Source: JAAYCI01 sp031548875
Lineage (GTDB): Bacteria > Bacillota > Clostridia > Oscillospirales > Ruminococcaceae
Length of the DNA stretch: 47,455 nt
Reading direction: 5' to 3'
Assembly: GCA_031548875.1 (NCBI GenBank)
Contig: JAVBQQ010000012.1
Span: 1-47,455, forward strand
Part shown: piece after piece, positions 1 to 7,626 of the stretch
Layout: each line of letters begins with the position of its first letter
Numbering within the stretch: the stretch's first letter is position 1
The notes under the pieces: model-generated
The model's input: the letters and a program-made list of their open reading frames with translations, nothing else
Told to the model about the DNA's origin: nothing
The model's database searches: none
Position numbers and translations under genes: made by a program

Positions 1-2
1 AG

Positions 3-485
3 AACAACTACCTGCTCAGCCGCATCTCCGGCTTCGCCTTCGACCTGATGATCATCGCCGGCATTGCCTCTATCGATTTTTCCGACCTCAAGGGCCAGTG
101 GCTTCCCTTCTTGCTCATGGCGGTGCTGGGGGCGTTCGCCACCCTATTTTACCTGGAATGGCTGTGCAAGCGCGTGTATCCTTCCTATTATGAAGCCGGC
201 ATGCTCTCCATGTACGGCATGATGACAGGCACCATCAGTTCCGGCGTGCTGCTGCTGCGCGAGGTGGATCCCCATTTTGAGACGCCCGCCTCCAACAACC
301 TGGTCATTGGCAGCAGCACGGCCATCGTGTTCGGCGCGCCCATGCTGGCACTCATCGGTATCGCGCCAAACTCCCCCCGCATGACTATTATCACGCTGGG
401 GCTGCTGGTCGTCTACCTTGCGCTGCTCGTCACGTTTATGCTGCTGGTGGGCCGGGGCAGAAAGCGGCTTGGCAACAATAAATAG
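3..485 (+). CDS. gltS: Sodium:glutamate symporter (GltS-like), C-terminal part only
   Basis: The window opens inside this gene; the frame is open from base 3, so only the last 160 residues are seen. The protein is very hydrophobic, with several membrane-spanning stretches. It contains a block resembling the conserved C-terminal part of GltS-type Na+/glutamate carriers: a GMMTGTISSGVLLLRE-like segment followed by DPHFETPASNNLV and a glycine-rich GSSTAIVFGAP segment. The family imports glutamate with Na+ across the inner membrane. The chain ends in a basic tail (GRGRKRLGNNK), as expected at the cytoplasmic side. A methionine at 48 is internal and not the start. Identification rests on motif memory, so a related GltS-like carrier of other substrate is possible. 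Confidence 0.8.
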   Translation, partial: NNYLLSRISGFAFDLMIIAGIASIDFSDLKGQWLPFLLMAVLGAFATLFYLEWLCKRVYPSYYEAGMLSMYGMMTGTISSGVLLLREVDPHFETPASNNLVIGSSTAIVFGAPMLALIGIAPNSPRMTIITLGLLVVYLALLVTFMLLVGRGRKRLGNNK

Positions 486-547
486 CAGCCATTTCTGTGC
501 CGTCTTCCCTGCTGATTGCGCACAGTGCAGTGGCGAAAAACAAAAAG

Positions 548-592
548 AACGGGGCATTTGCGGACTTTCGCATCTGCTCCGTTTTATTTTTG
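548..592 (+). terminator. Rho-independent terminator of gltS
   Basis: AACGGGGCA at 548-556 pairs with TGCTCCGTT at 575-583 (one G-U pair), followed by a TTTTATTTTT run. It lies about 60 bases after the gltS stop and its T-run overlaps the 3' end of the convergent XRE gene. Confidence 0.8.
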
Positions 593-802
593 ATCGTCAA
601 AGAAAAACAGGTCCTCAAACTTCATGTCCAGCGCTATCGCAAGGATGAGCGCGAGCTTTGCCGTGGGGCAGAATTGGCCTGTTTCAATGGAACCAATCGT
701 ATTCCTTGAAACACCCACCATCTGCGCCAGGTCCGCTTGGGAAAGATTCTTACCGGCCCTCGTTTCCCGCAGCCTGTTTTTAAGGACAATACCCTCTTTC
801 AT
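584..802 (-). CDS. XRE-family HTH transcriptional regulator (72 aa)
   Basis: A short DNA-binding protein of the Cro/CI (XRE) type, consisting of little more than the helix-turn-helix domain. Residues 8-64 show the typical pattern: LKNRLRETRAGKNLSQADLA, then the recognition helix region VSRNTIGSIETGQ, then LALILAIALDMKFEDLF. The start is the ATG at 802, which overlaps the stop of the upstream membrane-protein gene (ATGA), so the two genes are translationally coupled. An in-frame extension upstream would run through that gene and is rejected. The pairing with a DUF6442-type membrane protein is common in Firmicutes. Two repeated palindromic sites around the operon promoter (1150-1165 and 1184-1199) suggest autorepression; that is inference. 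Confidence 0.9.
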   Translation of the reverse strand: MKEGIVLKNRLRETRAGKNLSQADLAQMVGVSRNTIGSIETGQFCPTAKLALILAIALDMKFEDLFFFDDQK

Positions 803-1122
803 TTCAATATTTCCATGATAAAAAGAATCAGGGTAGTTAGCGTCGCTATACACCCATAGATTGAAACGAGCAGATACCTGGTCTTTTGGGTAAATCGATA
901 TTTTTGAAAGAAAAAAGCGGTCAGGTATGCCCAATAGAGAGAGCCTGCCGCCGCCATAGGGGCCACTTGTCGCGTCGGTATGCAAAAAGCGATGACGATG
1001 ACCATAAAAACCGAACAGGCGATAAACCCGCTCGAATAACCCTTTGCTTCGGCATGTTGCACGCCCTCGTCCTCTTTGGCCTTCTTATATTGTTCCAGCA
1101 GCATCTCTTTTTTCTCCAACAT
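799..1122 (-). CDS. DUF6442-like small membrane protein (107 aa)
   Basis: A small protein with a charged N-terminal half (MLEKKEMLLEQYKKAKEDEG) and three predicted hydrophobic stretches, at about residues 30-48, 53-71 and 84-105. The order charged helix, GFIACSVFMVIVIAF, YRFTQK, then a last membrane helix matches the small membrane proteins usually annotated DUF6442 that sit directly upstream of an XRE regulator. Function is unknown. The ATG at 1122 is preferred because a G-rich stretch (GGGGGGGAACC) precedes it; a GTG 15 bases further up lies beyond that site. First gene of a two-gene operon, sharing ATGA with the regulator. It may be a membrane partner or sensor for the repressor, but nothing in the sequence shows this. 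Confidence 0.8.
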   Translation of the reverse strand: MLEKKEMLLEQYKKAKEDEGVQHAEAKGYSSGFIACSVFMVIVIAFCIPTRQVAPMAAAGSLYWAYLTAFFFQKYRFTQKTRYLLVSIYGCIATLTTLILFIMEILK

Positions 1123-1149
1123 GGTTCCCCCCCACACAACGTATGTGAT

Positions 1150-1199
1150 GCCAAGTGTACTTGTCTGCTTGCACTATAACACCGCCAAGTAGACTTGTC
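1150..1199 (-). promoter_or_regulatory. Two operator-like palindromes around the XRE/DUF6442 promoter
   Basis: On the plus strand GCCAAGTGTACTTGTC (1150-1165) and GCCAAGTAGACTTGTC (1184-1199) are identical at 14 of 16 positions. Each contains CAAGT-N2-ACTTG, an inverted repeat. The sites are 34 bp apart, about three helical turns. The second overlaps the -35 box, the first lies just after the -10 box. This is the arrangement expected for repression by the small HTH protein of the operon (inference). Confidence 0.65.
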
Positions 1200-1201
1200 A
1201 A
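1173..1201 (-). promoter_or_regulatory. Sigma-A type promoter of the DUF6442/XRE operon
   Basis: On the minus strand TTGACA (1201-1196), 17-base spacer, TATAGT (1178-1173). The start of transcription would fall near 1166, about 45 bases before the ATG at 1122. Confidence 0.85.
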
Positions 1202-1242
1202 GAAAACGATTGTAAAGCCTTGCCCGGGGGTGGCGTGGGAGG

Positions 1243-2220
1243 TCATCGCACATCCGGTTGCAAGCCCAGCTGCCTGGCATATTGCTTGTACCGCTCCCCC
1301 AGGTGCACCCTGTCCCGCGCCCCGGCGCCCGCGCCCATGCCCTCCACGGTGAGGGAGGCAGCTGCGTTGGCAAGCCGCGCGCACTCAGGGAATGTGCGGC
1401 CTTCCAACAGGCCGCACAAAAAGCCCGCCACAAAGCTGTCGCCGGCGCCGGTGGTGTCCACACAGGACACGTCCCGCACGGCGGGCAGGTAGGCACACAA
1501 TTCTCCACTATGGATGTAGCACCCTTCCCCACCCAGTTTGATGGCCACCCGGCGCACCCCATAGGCGGCAAAAGCGGCAGCCATGGCGACGGGATCGCAC
1601 TCGCCGGTAAGCGCTTCGGCTTCTTCGCGGCTGGGGAAGGCGTAGTCCAGCTGGGCCAGTGCGTCGGCTATGTCGGCCAGCGTCTCGCCCCGCTTTGGGC
1701 GTGTGAAGTCTGCGCAAGCCAACACCCCTTGCGCGCGCCATCCGGCAAATAGTTCGGCCAGTTCCTCCGGCCGCAGATGGGGCGATACAAACACACTGGC
1801 AAGGCAGGCGACACTGGCGTCCGCAACGGCTTCGGCAGGGATATCCCCCGCGCCAAGCGCACGCAGGCTGCCGCTTTCGCTGGTTATAAACCGTCGCTCG
1901 CCCACTTCGTCCACCAGCACGATATTGATGCCGGTTGCAAGGCCTTGTTGCTGCGCAACAAAACGGGTATCCACCCCGGCGGACGCGCAGTGTTCTATCA
2001 CCAGACGACCGGCGGGGTCGTCTCCCACCTTGCTCACCAAACGCGCCCCATGCCCCAACCTCGCCAGGGTGATGGCTTCGTTCAGCGCATCGCCGCCAAA
2101 ACCAAGCGTGACTGCTTTTGCCGGGGTGGACGGCCGCGTGAACGAAAGCGTGCCCACCGGCCCCACCGGGATGTCCACGATACCCGCGCCCACAAGCACG
2201 GCGAACGTTCTTTTTCGCAT
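1243..2220 (-). CDS. PfkB-family carbohydrate kinase (325 aa)
   Basis: A ribokinase/fructokinase-type enzyme that phosphorylates a sugar or nucleoside with ATP in the cytoplasm. The N-terminal part has the family's glycine motif (GFGGDALNEAITLARLG, about residues 40-56). The C-terminal PfkB signature DTTGAGDSF begins at residue 255, with D261 the expected catalytic base in the anion hole. Length is usual for the family. The start at 2220 is preceded by AAGGAG at good spacing; in-frame ATG codons further up lack such a site. Substrate cannot be told: the gene stands alone, with no sugar transporter or aldolase beside it. Divergent from the small gene at 2367. Confidence 0.92.
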   Translation of the reverse strand: MRKRTFAVLVGAGIVDIPVGPVGTLSFTRPSTPAKAVTLGFGGDALNEAITLARLGHGARLVSKVGDDPAGRLVIEHCASAGVDTRFVAQQQGLATGINIVLVDEVGERRFITSESGSLRALGAGDIPAEAVADASVACLASVFVSPHLRPEELAELFAGWRAQGVLACADFTRPKRGETLADIADALAQLDYAFPSREEAEALTGECDPVAMAAAFAAYGVRRVAIKLGGEGCYIHSGELCAYLPAVRDVSCVDTTGAGDSFVAGFLCGLLEGRTFPECARLANAAASLTVEGMGAGAGARDRVHLGERYKQYARQLGLQPDVR

Positions 2221-2254
2221 GTGCGTTCTCCTTTTCGCTGCAATTACCATATCC

Positions 2255-2260
2255 ATTTTA
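2255..2260 (-). promoter_or_regulatory. Possible extended -10 promoter of the PfkB kinase
   Basis: On the minus strand TGATAAAAT, an extended -10 (TGN + TAAAAT), lies about 35 bases before the start codon. No good -35 box is visible. Confidence 0.4.
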
Positions 2261-2366
2261 TCACATCTGCACATACCGCGCGCGGATTCCCTTCATTTTT
2301 TGTATTCTTAGCCGAATATACAGATGGAGGAAGCAACACCACAGCAGCCCCAGAGAGGTGAAGGCC

Positions 2367-2621
2367 ATGGAACTGAACATATATCCCGTACGGCCAGTAG
2401 CAAACCAAAAAAGTTCTTCTGATCGTTTCACACGTGGTCAGCGAAGAAATCCAAGCGGTTTTGCAGGGGCGCTGGCCGCCGCCATGGGCGCGCGCGAATG
2501 GCAGGACGGTTTTGTCGGCAATGCGCCGCGCCACGAGGGTCGGCCACTGGATGAGGCGGCTGAGCTTCTGCGCCGCGTACGCGAGGTGAACCACCAACTG
2601 TCCGACCTGTTCTTCTCCTGA
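2367..2621 (+). CDS. Small hypothetical protein (84 aa)
   Basis: Not recognised. An 84-residue hydrophilic protein rich in Arg and Ala, with a basic N-terminal third and an amphipathic C-terminal helix (EAAELLRRVREVNHQLSDLFF). The ATG at 2367 is preceded by AGAGAGGTGA, a plausible ribosome site, and the third codon positions are GC-rich as in neighbouring genes. A hairpin follows at 2669. No signal peptide or membrane segment is seen. It is divergent from the PfkB kinase and shares the intergenic region with it. It could be a spurious frame, but the ribosome site and downstream hairpin favour a real gene. Confidence 0.55.
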   Translation: MELNIYPVRPVANQKSSSDRFTRGQRRNPSGFAGALAAAMGAREWQDGFVGNAPRHEGRPLDEAAELLRRVREVNHQLSDLFFS

Positions 2622-2668
2622 AGAAAGAGCTTTTTCCAAGTGAGAATGCTCTCACAATAAAAACAACC

Positions 2669-2705
2669 AAAGCCACTCAGAGCGCGCTTGCACAGGGTGG
2701 CTTTT
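2669..2705 (+). terminator. Hairpin with short T-run after the 84-aa gene
   Basis: AAAGCCAC (2669-2676) pairs with GTGGCTTT (2697-2704), followed by one more T. A second small hairpin (GTGAGA/TCTCAC, 2640-2655) precedes it. The T-run is short, so it is a weak terminator candidate. Confidence 0.5.
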
Positions 2706-2766
2706 GCCATACCCCATTAGCGTACCGTCAGCACTTTCTGTGCACGCATTTTCACGACCGGTTCGC

Positions 2767-2795
2767 TTGACAATCGCCTCGAATCGGGGTATCCT
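2767..2795 (+). promoter_or_regulatory. Promoter of tRNA-Gly
   Basis: TTGACA at 2767-2772, 17-base spacer, TATCCT at 2790-2795; about 35 bases before the mature tRNA end. Confidence 0.75.
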
Positions 2796-2829
2796 ATTAC
2801 AGGGAAAAGTTGTTGTGTCTCCCCTGTAT

Positions 2830-2903
2830 GCGGACGTAGTTTAGTGGCAAAACCCCAGCTTCCCAAGCTGGCTTTGTGGGTTCGATTCCCATCGTCCGCT
2901 CCA
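2830..2903 (+). tRNA. tRNA-Gly (anticodon CCC), CCA encoded
   Basis: Acceptor strands GCGGACG (2830-2836) and CGTCCGC (2893-2899) pair perfectly, followed by discriminator T and a genomic CCA (2901-2903). The anticodon arm CCAGC-TTCCCAA-GCTGG gives anticodon CCC, reading GGG glycine codons. The T arm has GTGGG-TTCGATT-CCCAT. The gene stands alone with its own promoter and a strong terminator. Confidence 0.97.
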
Positions 2904-2909
2904 AGCAAT

Positions 2910-2958
2910 AAACCACCTGCCAACGCGCATAATCGCGTTAGGCAGGTGGTTTTTATCT
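2910..2958 (+). terminator. Rho-independent terminator of tRNA-Gly
   Basis: AAACCACCTGCC (2910-2921) pairs with GGCAGGTGGTTT (2941-2952); the inner AACGCG/CGCGTT extends the stem. A TTTTTATCTTTT tract follows. Confidence 0.93.
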
Positions 2959-3008
2959 TTTCAATCGGCGTATCCCAGCGGGATGTTTGCATTTATGCGG
3001 CAGTACGG

Positions 3009-3071
3009 CAAACAAACGGCCCCCGCTCGCTCTTGTTGGATGTCGCCATCCACCCGTGTGAGAGCGGGACC
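3009..3071 (-). terminator. Terminator of the ptb-ior-buk operon
   Basis: Read on the minus strand, GGTCCCGCTC (3071-3062) pairs with GAGCGGGGGCC (3028-3018) with one bulged G, and is followed by GTTTGTTTG. The loop contains a second small hairpin (TGGATG/CATCCA). It starts 15 bases after the buk stop. Confidence 0.7.
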
Positions 3072-3085
3072 GCCGGTTGTCCTTG

Positions 3086-4219
3086 CTATTTCCGCGCCTG
3101 GGTCTGGAACATCGCGTTCCGCTCGTCCCGCTGGTGCAGCAGCTCCTGGTAGTTGAACACCCGCGCCTCTTCCTCGCCGTTCAGGATGCGCAGCGCCCCG
3201 CCCGCCAATGATTCCATCTCGTTCTCGCCCGGGATGACGGTGACCGGCGCGATGAACCCCACCTGCTCGGCGATCCATCCTGTGAGCATCTGGGAACGGG
3301 CGATGCCGCCGGTGAGCACGATGCCCTCCACCCGGCCACTGGCTGCCGCCGCCATCTCACCGATGGATTTGGCCACCTGGTAGGCCATGGCTCGGTAGGC
3401 AAGTTTTGCCTTCTCGTCGTCCGCCTCGATGCGTTTTTCCACCTCCAGCGCGTCGCCGGTGCCCAGCAGCGCTTTCAGGCCCGCCGTGCCGCGAATAAAG
3501 CGCATCTGCTCACGCAGGGTGGGGATGGGGTGAGCTTGCAGGTATCGGAACAGCTCGGTGACCTGTATGCGGCCGGCGCGCTCTGGCGAAAAGGTACCCT
3601 CGTCGTCGCGCACAATATCCACCATACGGCCGTTTTTGTGCAACCCTACCGAGATGCCGCCGCCCAGATGCGCCACGATGAGCGTGACCTCCGCATAACT
3701 TTTGCCCATATCGGCCGCGTGCCGGCGGGCGATGGCCTTCGCATTCAGCACGTGGTTAATGGCAACGCGCGGCAGCTGAGGCAGGCCGCTCAGACGGGAG
3801 ATCTCGGTCAACTCGTCGGTAGAGACGCCGTCGTAGATGTAGGCGTTTGGGATGGCGTATTCCTGTGCGATGGCATGGGCGATGGGCGCTGCGATATTGG
3901 ACGCATGTTCTTCAGTGGCGTATTTTTCCAGAAACTCGCACATGTTGTCGTTGATCGCGTAGCCGCCCGCCTGGATGGGCGGCAGCATGCCGCCCCGCGC
4001 CACGATGGCGTCGAAGGGCCGGCTTTCGGCCGGCAGGCCGGCAATGAAGGCGCGCATATGCTCGGTGCGCATGGGGATCTGGTCTGCCATGCTGGCAAAC
4101 CCGGCCAATTCCTCGCCCGGATGGCGGTATTCCGCTTCCCGGGCAGGCAGTGTATCCAGGTACAGGGCCACCTTGGTAGAGGTGGAGCCGGTGTTCAGCA
4201 CCAATATCTTTTTTGCCAT
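3086..4219 (-). CDS. buk: Butyrate kinase / acyl-phosphate kinase (377 aa)
   Basis: A member of the acetate/butyrate kinase family that transfers phosphate from an acyl phosphate to ADP, giving a free acid and ATP in the cytoplasm. Visible marks are the N-terminal phosphate-binding motif LVLNTGSTSTKVAL (residues 6-19), the VARGG segment near 73, the VAHLGGGISVGLH motif in the middle, and the GIVLTGGIARS motif near the C-terminus. Length is normal for Buk. A GGGGAG site precedes the ATG. It is the last gene of the operon ptb-iorA-iorB-buk. The context suggests that its substrate here is an aryl- or branched-acyl phosphate made from IorAB products rather than only butyryl phosphate; this is inference. 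Confidence 0.95.
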   Translation of the reverse strand: MAKKILVLNTGSTSTKVALYLDTLPAREAEYRHPGEELAGFASMADQIPMRTEHMRAFIAGLPAESRPFDAIVARGGMLPPIQAGGYAINDNMCEFLEKYATEEHASNIAAPIAHAIAQEYAIPNAYIYDGVSTDELTEISRLSGLPQLPRVAINHVLNAKAIARRHAADMGKSYAEVTLIVAHLGGGISVGLHKNGRMVDIVRDDEGTFSPERAGRIQVTELFRYLQAHPIPTLREQMRFIRGTAGLKALLGTGDALEVEKRIEADDEKAKLAYRAMAYQVAKSIGEMAAAASGRVEGIVLTGGIARSQMLTGWIAEQVGFIAPVTVIPGENEMESLAGGALRILNGEEEARVFNYQELLHQRDERNAMFQTQARK

Positions 4220-4245
4220 CTTCGCTCTGCTCCCCTTCCCTGCAC

Positions 4246-4839
4246 TCAGTCTTGCACGCAGCCGCGGCCGGCTTCATACGCTTTCAGGTTCAGCTCCAGA
4301 AGCTTTGGCGGTATCTGCTCGCGCAGCACCTGCGGCCAGTCCACCTCGTCCATCTTCAGCGCCTTTACCATGGCGCCGAACAGCACGATGTTCATGCACT
4401 TGGGGTTGCCCAGACCGATGGCGATCTCGCCGGCGTTCAGCCGGATGGTCTTGAACGCCTTCTCCATGGCCTCCAGCGTGCCTTCGGGATAGGGCATCTG
4501 GCCGGTGGCGATGGGCAGGCTGGGCATCTCATAATCGTTGATGACGGCGATACCGTCGGGCTTGAGGTATTCCGAATAGCGCACGGCCTCCATCTTCTCG
4601 AAGGATACGAGGATATCCGCGGCGCCGCGCCCGATAATGGGCGAATACACCTTTTTACCGTACCGTACATGCGAGGAGACGCTGCCGCCGCGCTGGTCCA
4701 TGACGTGCACCTCGCTCATCTTCACGTCGTACCCCGCCTGCAGCAGGCCGGTGGTGAGCACCTTGCTGACCAGGATGGTGCCCTGGCCGCCCACGCCGGC
4801 GAGCAGAATGCTTGTCACTTTATCCATGGGTTCTTTCAT
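4246..4839 (-). CDS. iorB: Indolepyruvate:ferredoxin oxidoreductase, beta subunit
   Basis: Small subunit of the enzyme that decarboxylates aryl pyruvates (indolepyruvate, phenylpyruvate, 4-hydroxyphenylpyruvate) to aryl-acetyl-CoA while reducing ferredoxin. It has the gamma-type oxidoreductase domain starting with ILLAGVGGQGTILVSKV, the MSEVHVMDQRGGSVSSHVRYG motif, and the GLGNPKCMN region near residue 145. About 190-197 residues is usual. Two starts are possible: ATG 4839 touches the AGGAAGG site directly; ATG 4827 (MDKVTSIL) is 12 bases from it and better fits the family's usual N-terminus. The stop of iorA lies 21 bases upstream, so the subunits are co-expressed. Confidence 0.93.
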   Translation of the reverse strand: MKEPMDKVTSILLAGVGGQGTILVSKVLTTGLLQAGYDVKMSEVHVMDQRGGSVSSHVRYGKKVYSPIIGRGAADILVSFEKMEAVRYSEYLKPDGIAVINDYEMPSLPIATGQMPYPEGTLEAMEKAFKTIRLNAGEIAIGLGNPKCMNIVLFGAMVKALKMDEVDWPQVLREQIPPKLLELNLKAYEAGRGCVQD

Positions 4840-4860
4840 CCTTCCTGTATATAAAGCCTA

Positions 4861-6591
4861 TCAGAGTTTTTCGATGGCATCGAACGGGCATACCTGCGCA
4901 CACACGGTGCAGCCCACGCACAGCGTCTCGTCTATCTCGCTCTTGCCGTCCTGCATGGAGATGGCAGGACACTCCACCTTGAGACACTTCTTGCAGCTCT
5001 TGCACTTGTCCCTGTCCACACGGCAGGTGCCCAGCTCCAGCTTCAGGCCCTTGATGAGCAGGCAGGGGCGTTTTGTGACGATGGCCGCCGGCACGGTGCT
5101 GGCTTCGGCGTCCTCAACGGCTTTTTTCATGGCGGTGAGGTCCTGCGGGTCCACCGTGATAACGTTCTTGAAGCCGATGGCTTCGAGCACCTTCTCGATG
5201 GAGATGCTGGGGGCGGGTTCGCCCATCAGGTTCTTACCGGTGTTGGGGTTCTCCTGGTGCCCGGTCATGCCGGTAATAGAGTTGTCCAGCACGCAGGGGA
5301 TCATGTTGCCCCTGTTGTAGATGATCTCCACGGCGCCGGTGAGGCCGGAATGGAAGAAGGTGGAGTCGCCCATGACGCCGAACACCTTTTTTTCAGTGTC
5401 GCCCGCGGCCGCAAATCCCTTGGACATACCCATGCCCACGGTGAAGCCGCCGCCCATGCACAGGGCGGTATCGGCGTCGCCCAGGGCATAGCAGCCGATG
5501 TCGGACGTGACGACGTTGTGCTTGCCCTGCCCCAGCGCGTAGAAGAAGCCGCGGTGAGGACAGCCGGCGCACAATGCGGGTGGCCGGGGAGCGGCCTGCA
5601 CGGGCACGGATGTATAGGCCGCCTTCTGGCCAAACAGTACATCGCCCAGGATCTCGGGGTTCAGTTCGAAGGTGCGGGGGATCTTCTCCTTGCCGATGCA
5701 GGCGATGCCCGCGGCTTTGATCTGCTCCTCCATGAAGGGTTCCAGCTCCTCCACCACGTAGAGGGTTTCCACCTTGGATGCAAAATCGCGGATCAGCTTC
5801 ATGGGCAGCGGGTAGGTGAAGCCGAGCTTGAGGAAGGACGCGTCTTCGGGGAACACCTCTTTGGCGTACTGGTACGCCACCGACGCCGTGACGACGCCAA
5901 TCTTGCCACCGTTCATCTCCACGCGGTTCAGGGGGCTGGTCTCGGCGTATTCGGCCAGATCCAGCAGTTTTTGCTCCAGCTGTACATGGTGGCCGCGCGC
6001 GAAGCGGGGCGTACAGGTGAAACGGGAGATGTCCTTTTCGTAGGGGATGGGGGCTACCGGGGCGCGCTCGCCCAGTTCCACCACGCTTTTGGAGTGGCAG
6101 ACGCGGGTGGTGACCCGCAGCATGACCGGGATGTTCCACTTTTCGGATATCTCATAGGCCACGCGGGTGAAGTCTTTGCACTCCTGGCTGTCGGCGGGTT
6201 CCAGCAGGGGCATCTTGGCAAATTTTGCGTAGTAGCGGTTGTCCTGCTCGTTCTGGGATGAGTGCATGTCCGGGTCATCGGCCGAAACGATGAGCATACC
6301 GGCATTGACGCCGTTGTAGGTGGCGGTGAAGATGGGGTCGGCGGCTACGTTCACACCCACGTGCTTCATGGCGCACACGCTGCGCACGCCGGACACACAG
6401 GCGCCCCAGGCCACCTCGGCGGCCACCTTCTCATTGGGGGCCCACTCGCAGTATAAGCCGTCGTCCTTGTATTGGGCCAGGTTCTCGAACACCTCTGTGC
6501 TGGGTGTGCCGGGGTACGCCGAGCCGACCTTTACGTCCGCCTCGTAGATGCCGCGGGCAATCGCCTCGTCGCCGGTCATCAGTTGTTTCAT
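4861..6591 (-). CDS. iorA: Indolepyruvate:ferredoxin oxidoreductase, alpha subunit
   Basis: Large, thiamine-diphosphate-binding subunit (576 aa) of IorAB. Residues 1-170 form the pyrimidine-binding domain (GDEAIARGIYEADV, SAYPGTPSTEVFE). The middle holds the CAGCPHRGFFYAL motif and the TPP/Mg motif GDSTFFHSGLTGAVEIIYNRGN. The last 55 residues carry two 4Fe-4S cluster motifs: C-x2-C-x2-C-x4-C-P and C-x2-C-x2-C-x3-C-P. Electrons go to ferredoxin, so the enzyme needs an anaerobic cell. A GGGAAGA site precedes the ATG. Located between ptb and iorB on the same strand with spacings of 47 and 21 bases. Assignment is firm; the preferred 2-oxo acid is not visible. Confidence 0.96.
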   Translation of the reverse strand: MKQLMTGDEAIARGIYEADVKVGSAYPGTPSTEVFENLAQYKDDGLYCEWAPNEKVAAEVAWGACVSGVRSVCAMKHVGVNVAADPIFTATYNGVNAGMLIVSADDPDMHSSQNEQDNRYYAKFAKMPLLEPADSQECKDFTRVAYEISEKWNIPVMLRVTTRVCHSKSVVELGERAPVAPIPYEKDISRFTCTPRFARGHHVQLEQKLLDLAEYAETSPLNRVEMNGGKIGVVTASVAYQYAKEVFPEDASFLKLGFTYPLPMKLIRDFASKVETLYVVEELEPFMEEQIKAAGIACIGKEKIPRTFELNPEILGDVLFGQKAAYTSVPVQAAPRPPALCAGCPHRGFFYALGQGKHNVVTSDIGCYALGDADTALCMGGGFTVGMGMSKGFAAAGDTEKKVFGVMGDSTFFHSGLTGAVEIIYNRGNMIPCVLDNSITGMTGHQENPNTGKNLMGEPAPSISIEKVLEAIGFKNVITVDPQDLTAMKKAVEDAEASTVPAAIVTKRPCLLIKGLKLELGTCRVDRDKCKSCKKCLKVECPAISMQDGKSEIDETLCVGCTVCAQVCPFDAIEKL

Positions 6592-6638
6592 CTCTTGTCT
6601 TCCCTTCTTTGTCTATAAGATTACGTTTTACCGTGTGA

Positions 6639-7544
6639 TTAGTCCTTGTTACACAAAAGGCAGCCAAACGCGATGGACGCAAGCTTCGTCTCGGCGTCGT
6701 CCGCACGGGAGACCAGCACGATGGGCACCCTGGCGCCCCGGATGATGCCCGCGCTCTTTGCATTTGCAAAATAGGAGAGCGTCTTGCCGATGCCGTTGCC
6801 CACCTCGTACGTGGGCACCAGCAGGATGTCCGCCTGGCCGCAGCCGGGCGCGCTGTAGCCCTTGTGTTTGCACGCCTCGGGGCTGATGGCAAGGTCCAGC
6901 CCCACCGGCCCCAGTACGTTCATGTTGTAAGGGGCCCAGCGGCTCTCCATGTGGGCCAGGGCGTCGGCATCCACGGTGGACTGGATCTTTGGGTCCACCA
7001 CCTCGGCGCCGCAGATGCAGGCGGCGGTCATGCTGGCATACCCCAGCTCCTGCAGGGTGATGGCCGCATTCTCCAGGATGTCCGCCTTCTTGTCAAGGTC
7101 GGGATAGGTGTTCATTCCGCCGTCGGTGAGCACGAATACCTTGCCGTAGCCCGGCGCCTCATACAGCACCACATGGCTTATCAGCCGCCCGGTGCGCAGG
7201 CCCTTCTCCTTGTCGATGACCGCTTTCATCATGGTGGCGGTGCCCAAGAGGCCCTTCATCAGAAAATCCGCCCGGCCGGACGTGACCAGTCCCACAGCCA
7301 CCTCGGCCGATTCCGCGTCGCCCCCGGTACCCTCCACGGGGTAGGCGCCAGCCTCTTCGCCCAGGCCCGCCAGGATGGCCGCTATCTTGTCCCTGTCACC
7401 CACCAGGATGGGCTGCACCATGCCGGCCTTTTGGGCCGCCACCACGGCGCGCAGCACGTCTTCGTCGTGGGCGGCGGCAACCGCCAGGGTGCGCGGGGTG
7501 CCGCCCTGGGCGCGTTTTTGCATCTCTGCGATCGATGTAAGCAT
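6639..7544 (-). CDS. ptb: Phosphate butyryltransferase / phosphate acyltransferase (301 aa)
   Basis: Converts an acyl-CoA and phosphate to acyl phosphate and CoA. It shows the phosphate acetyl/butyryl transferase fold markers: the VAAAHDEDVLRAV start, ADFLMKGLLGTATMMKAV in the middle (residues about 92-109), VFVLTDGGMNTYPDL, and VLGPVGLDLAISPEA near 225. Length matches Ptb rather than the longer Pta. The ATG at 7544 has AGGAGG seven bases upstream; the in-frame extension above it is discarded. First gene of ptb-iorA-iorB-buk. With Buk it forms a substrate-level phosphorylation couple; the intervening Ior genes point to aryl-acyl-CoA as substrate (inference). Confidence 0.94.
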   Translation of the reverse strand: MLTSIAEMQKRAQGGTPRTLAVAAAHDEDVLRAVVAAQKAGMVQPILVGDRDKIAAILAGLGEEAGAYPVEGTGGDAESAEVAVGLVTSGRADFLMKGLLGTATMMKAVIDKEKGLRTGRLISHVVLYEAPGYGKVFVLTDGGMNTYPDLDKKADILENAAITLQELGYASMTAACICGAEVVDPKIQSTVDADALAHMESRWAPYNMNVLGPVGLDLAISPEACKHKGYSAPGCGQADILLVPTYEVGNGIGKTLSYFANAKSAGIIRGARVPIVLVSRADDAETKLASIAFGCLLCNKD

Positions 7545-7620
7545 GTCTTGTCCTCCTGCTGGCAGGCGCGGGTGACCCTTGGCGGGATCCATTCCGCGCA
7601 CGCCTGATGTCCTGCATTCT

Positions 7621-7626
7621 ATTATA
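7621..7626 (-). promoter_or_regulatory. Possible promoter of the ptb-ior-buk operon
   Basis: A perfect -10 hexamer TATAAT on the minus strand lies about 77 bases before the ptb start. No convincing -35 box is found at 17-18 bases; a TTGAC stands only 13 bases away, too close. Confidence 0.45.

Noticed and set aside
5257..6261. A 334-residue plus-strand open frame inside iorA
   Set aside because: His/Gly/Ala-rich shadow of the conserved TPP enzyme on the other strand.
6591..7601. A phosphate acetyltransferase (pta) reading of the first operon gene
   Set aside because: Length of 301 residues and pairing with Buk fit phosphate butyryltransferase better; pta would be expected beside ackA.
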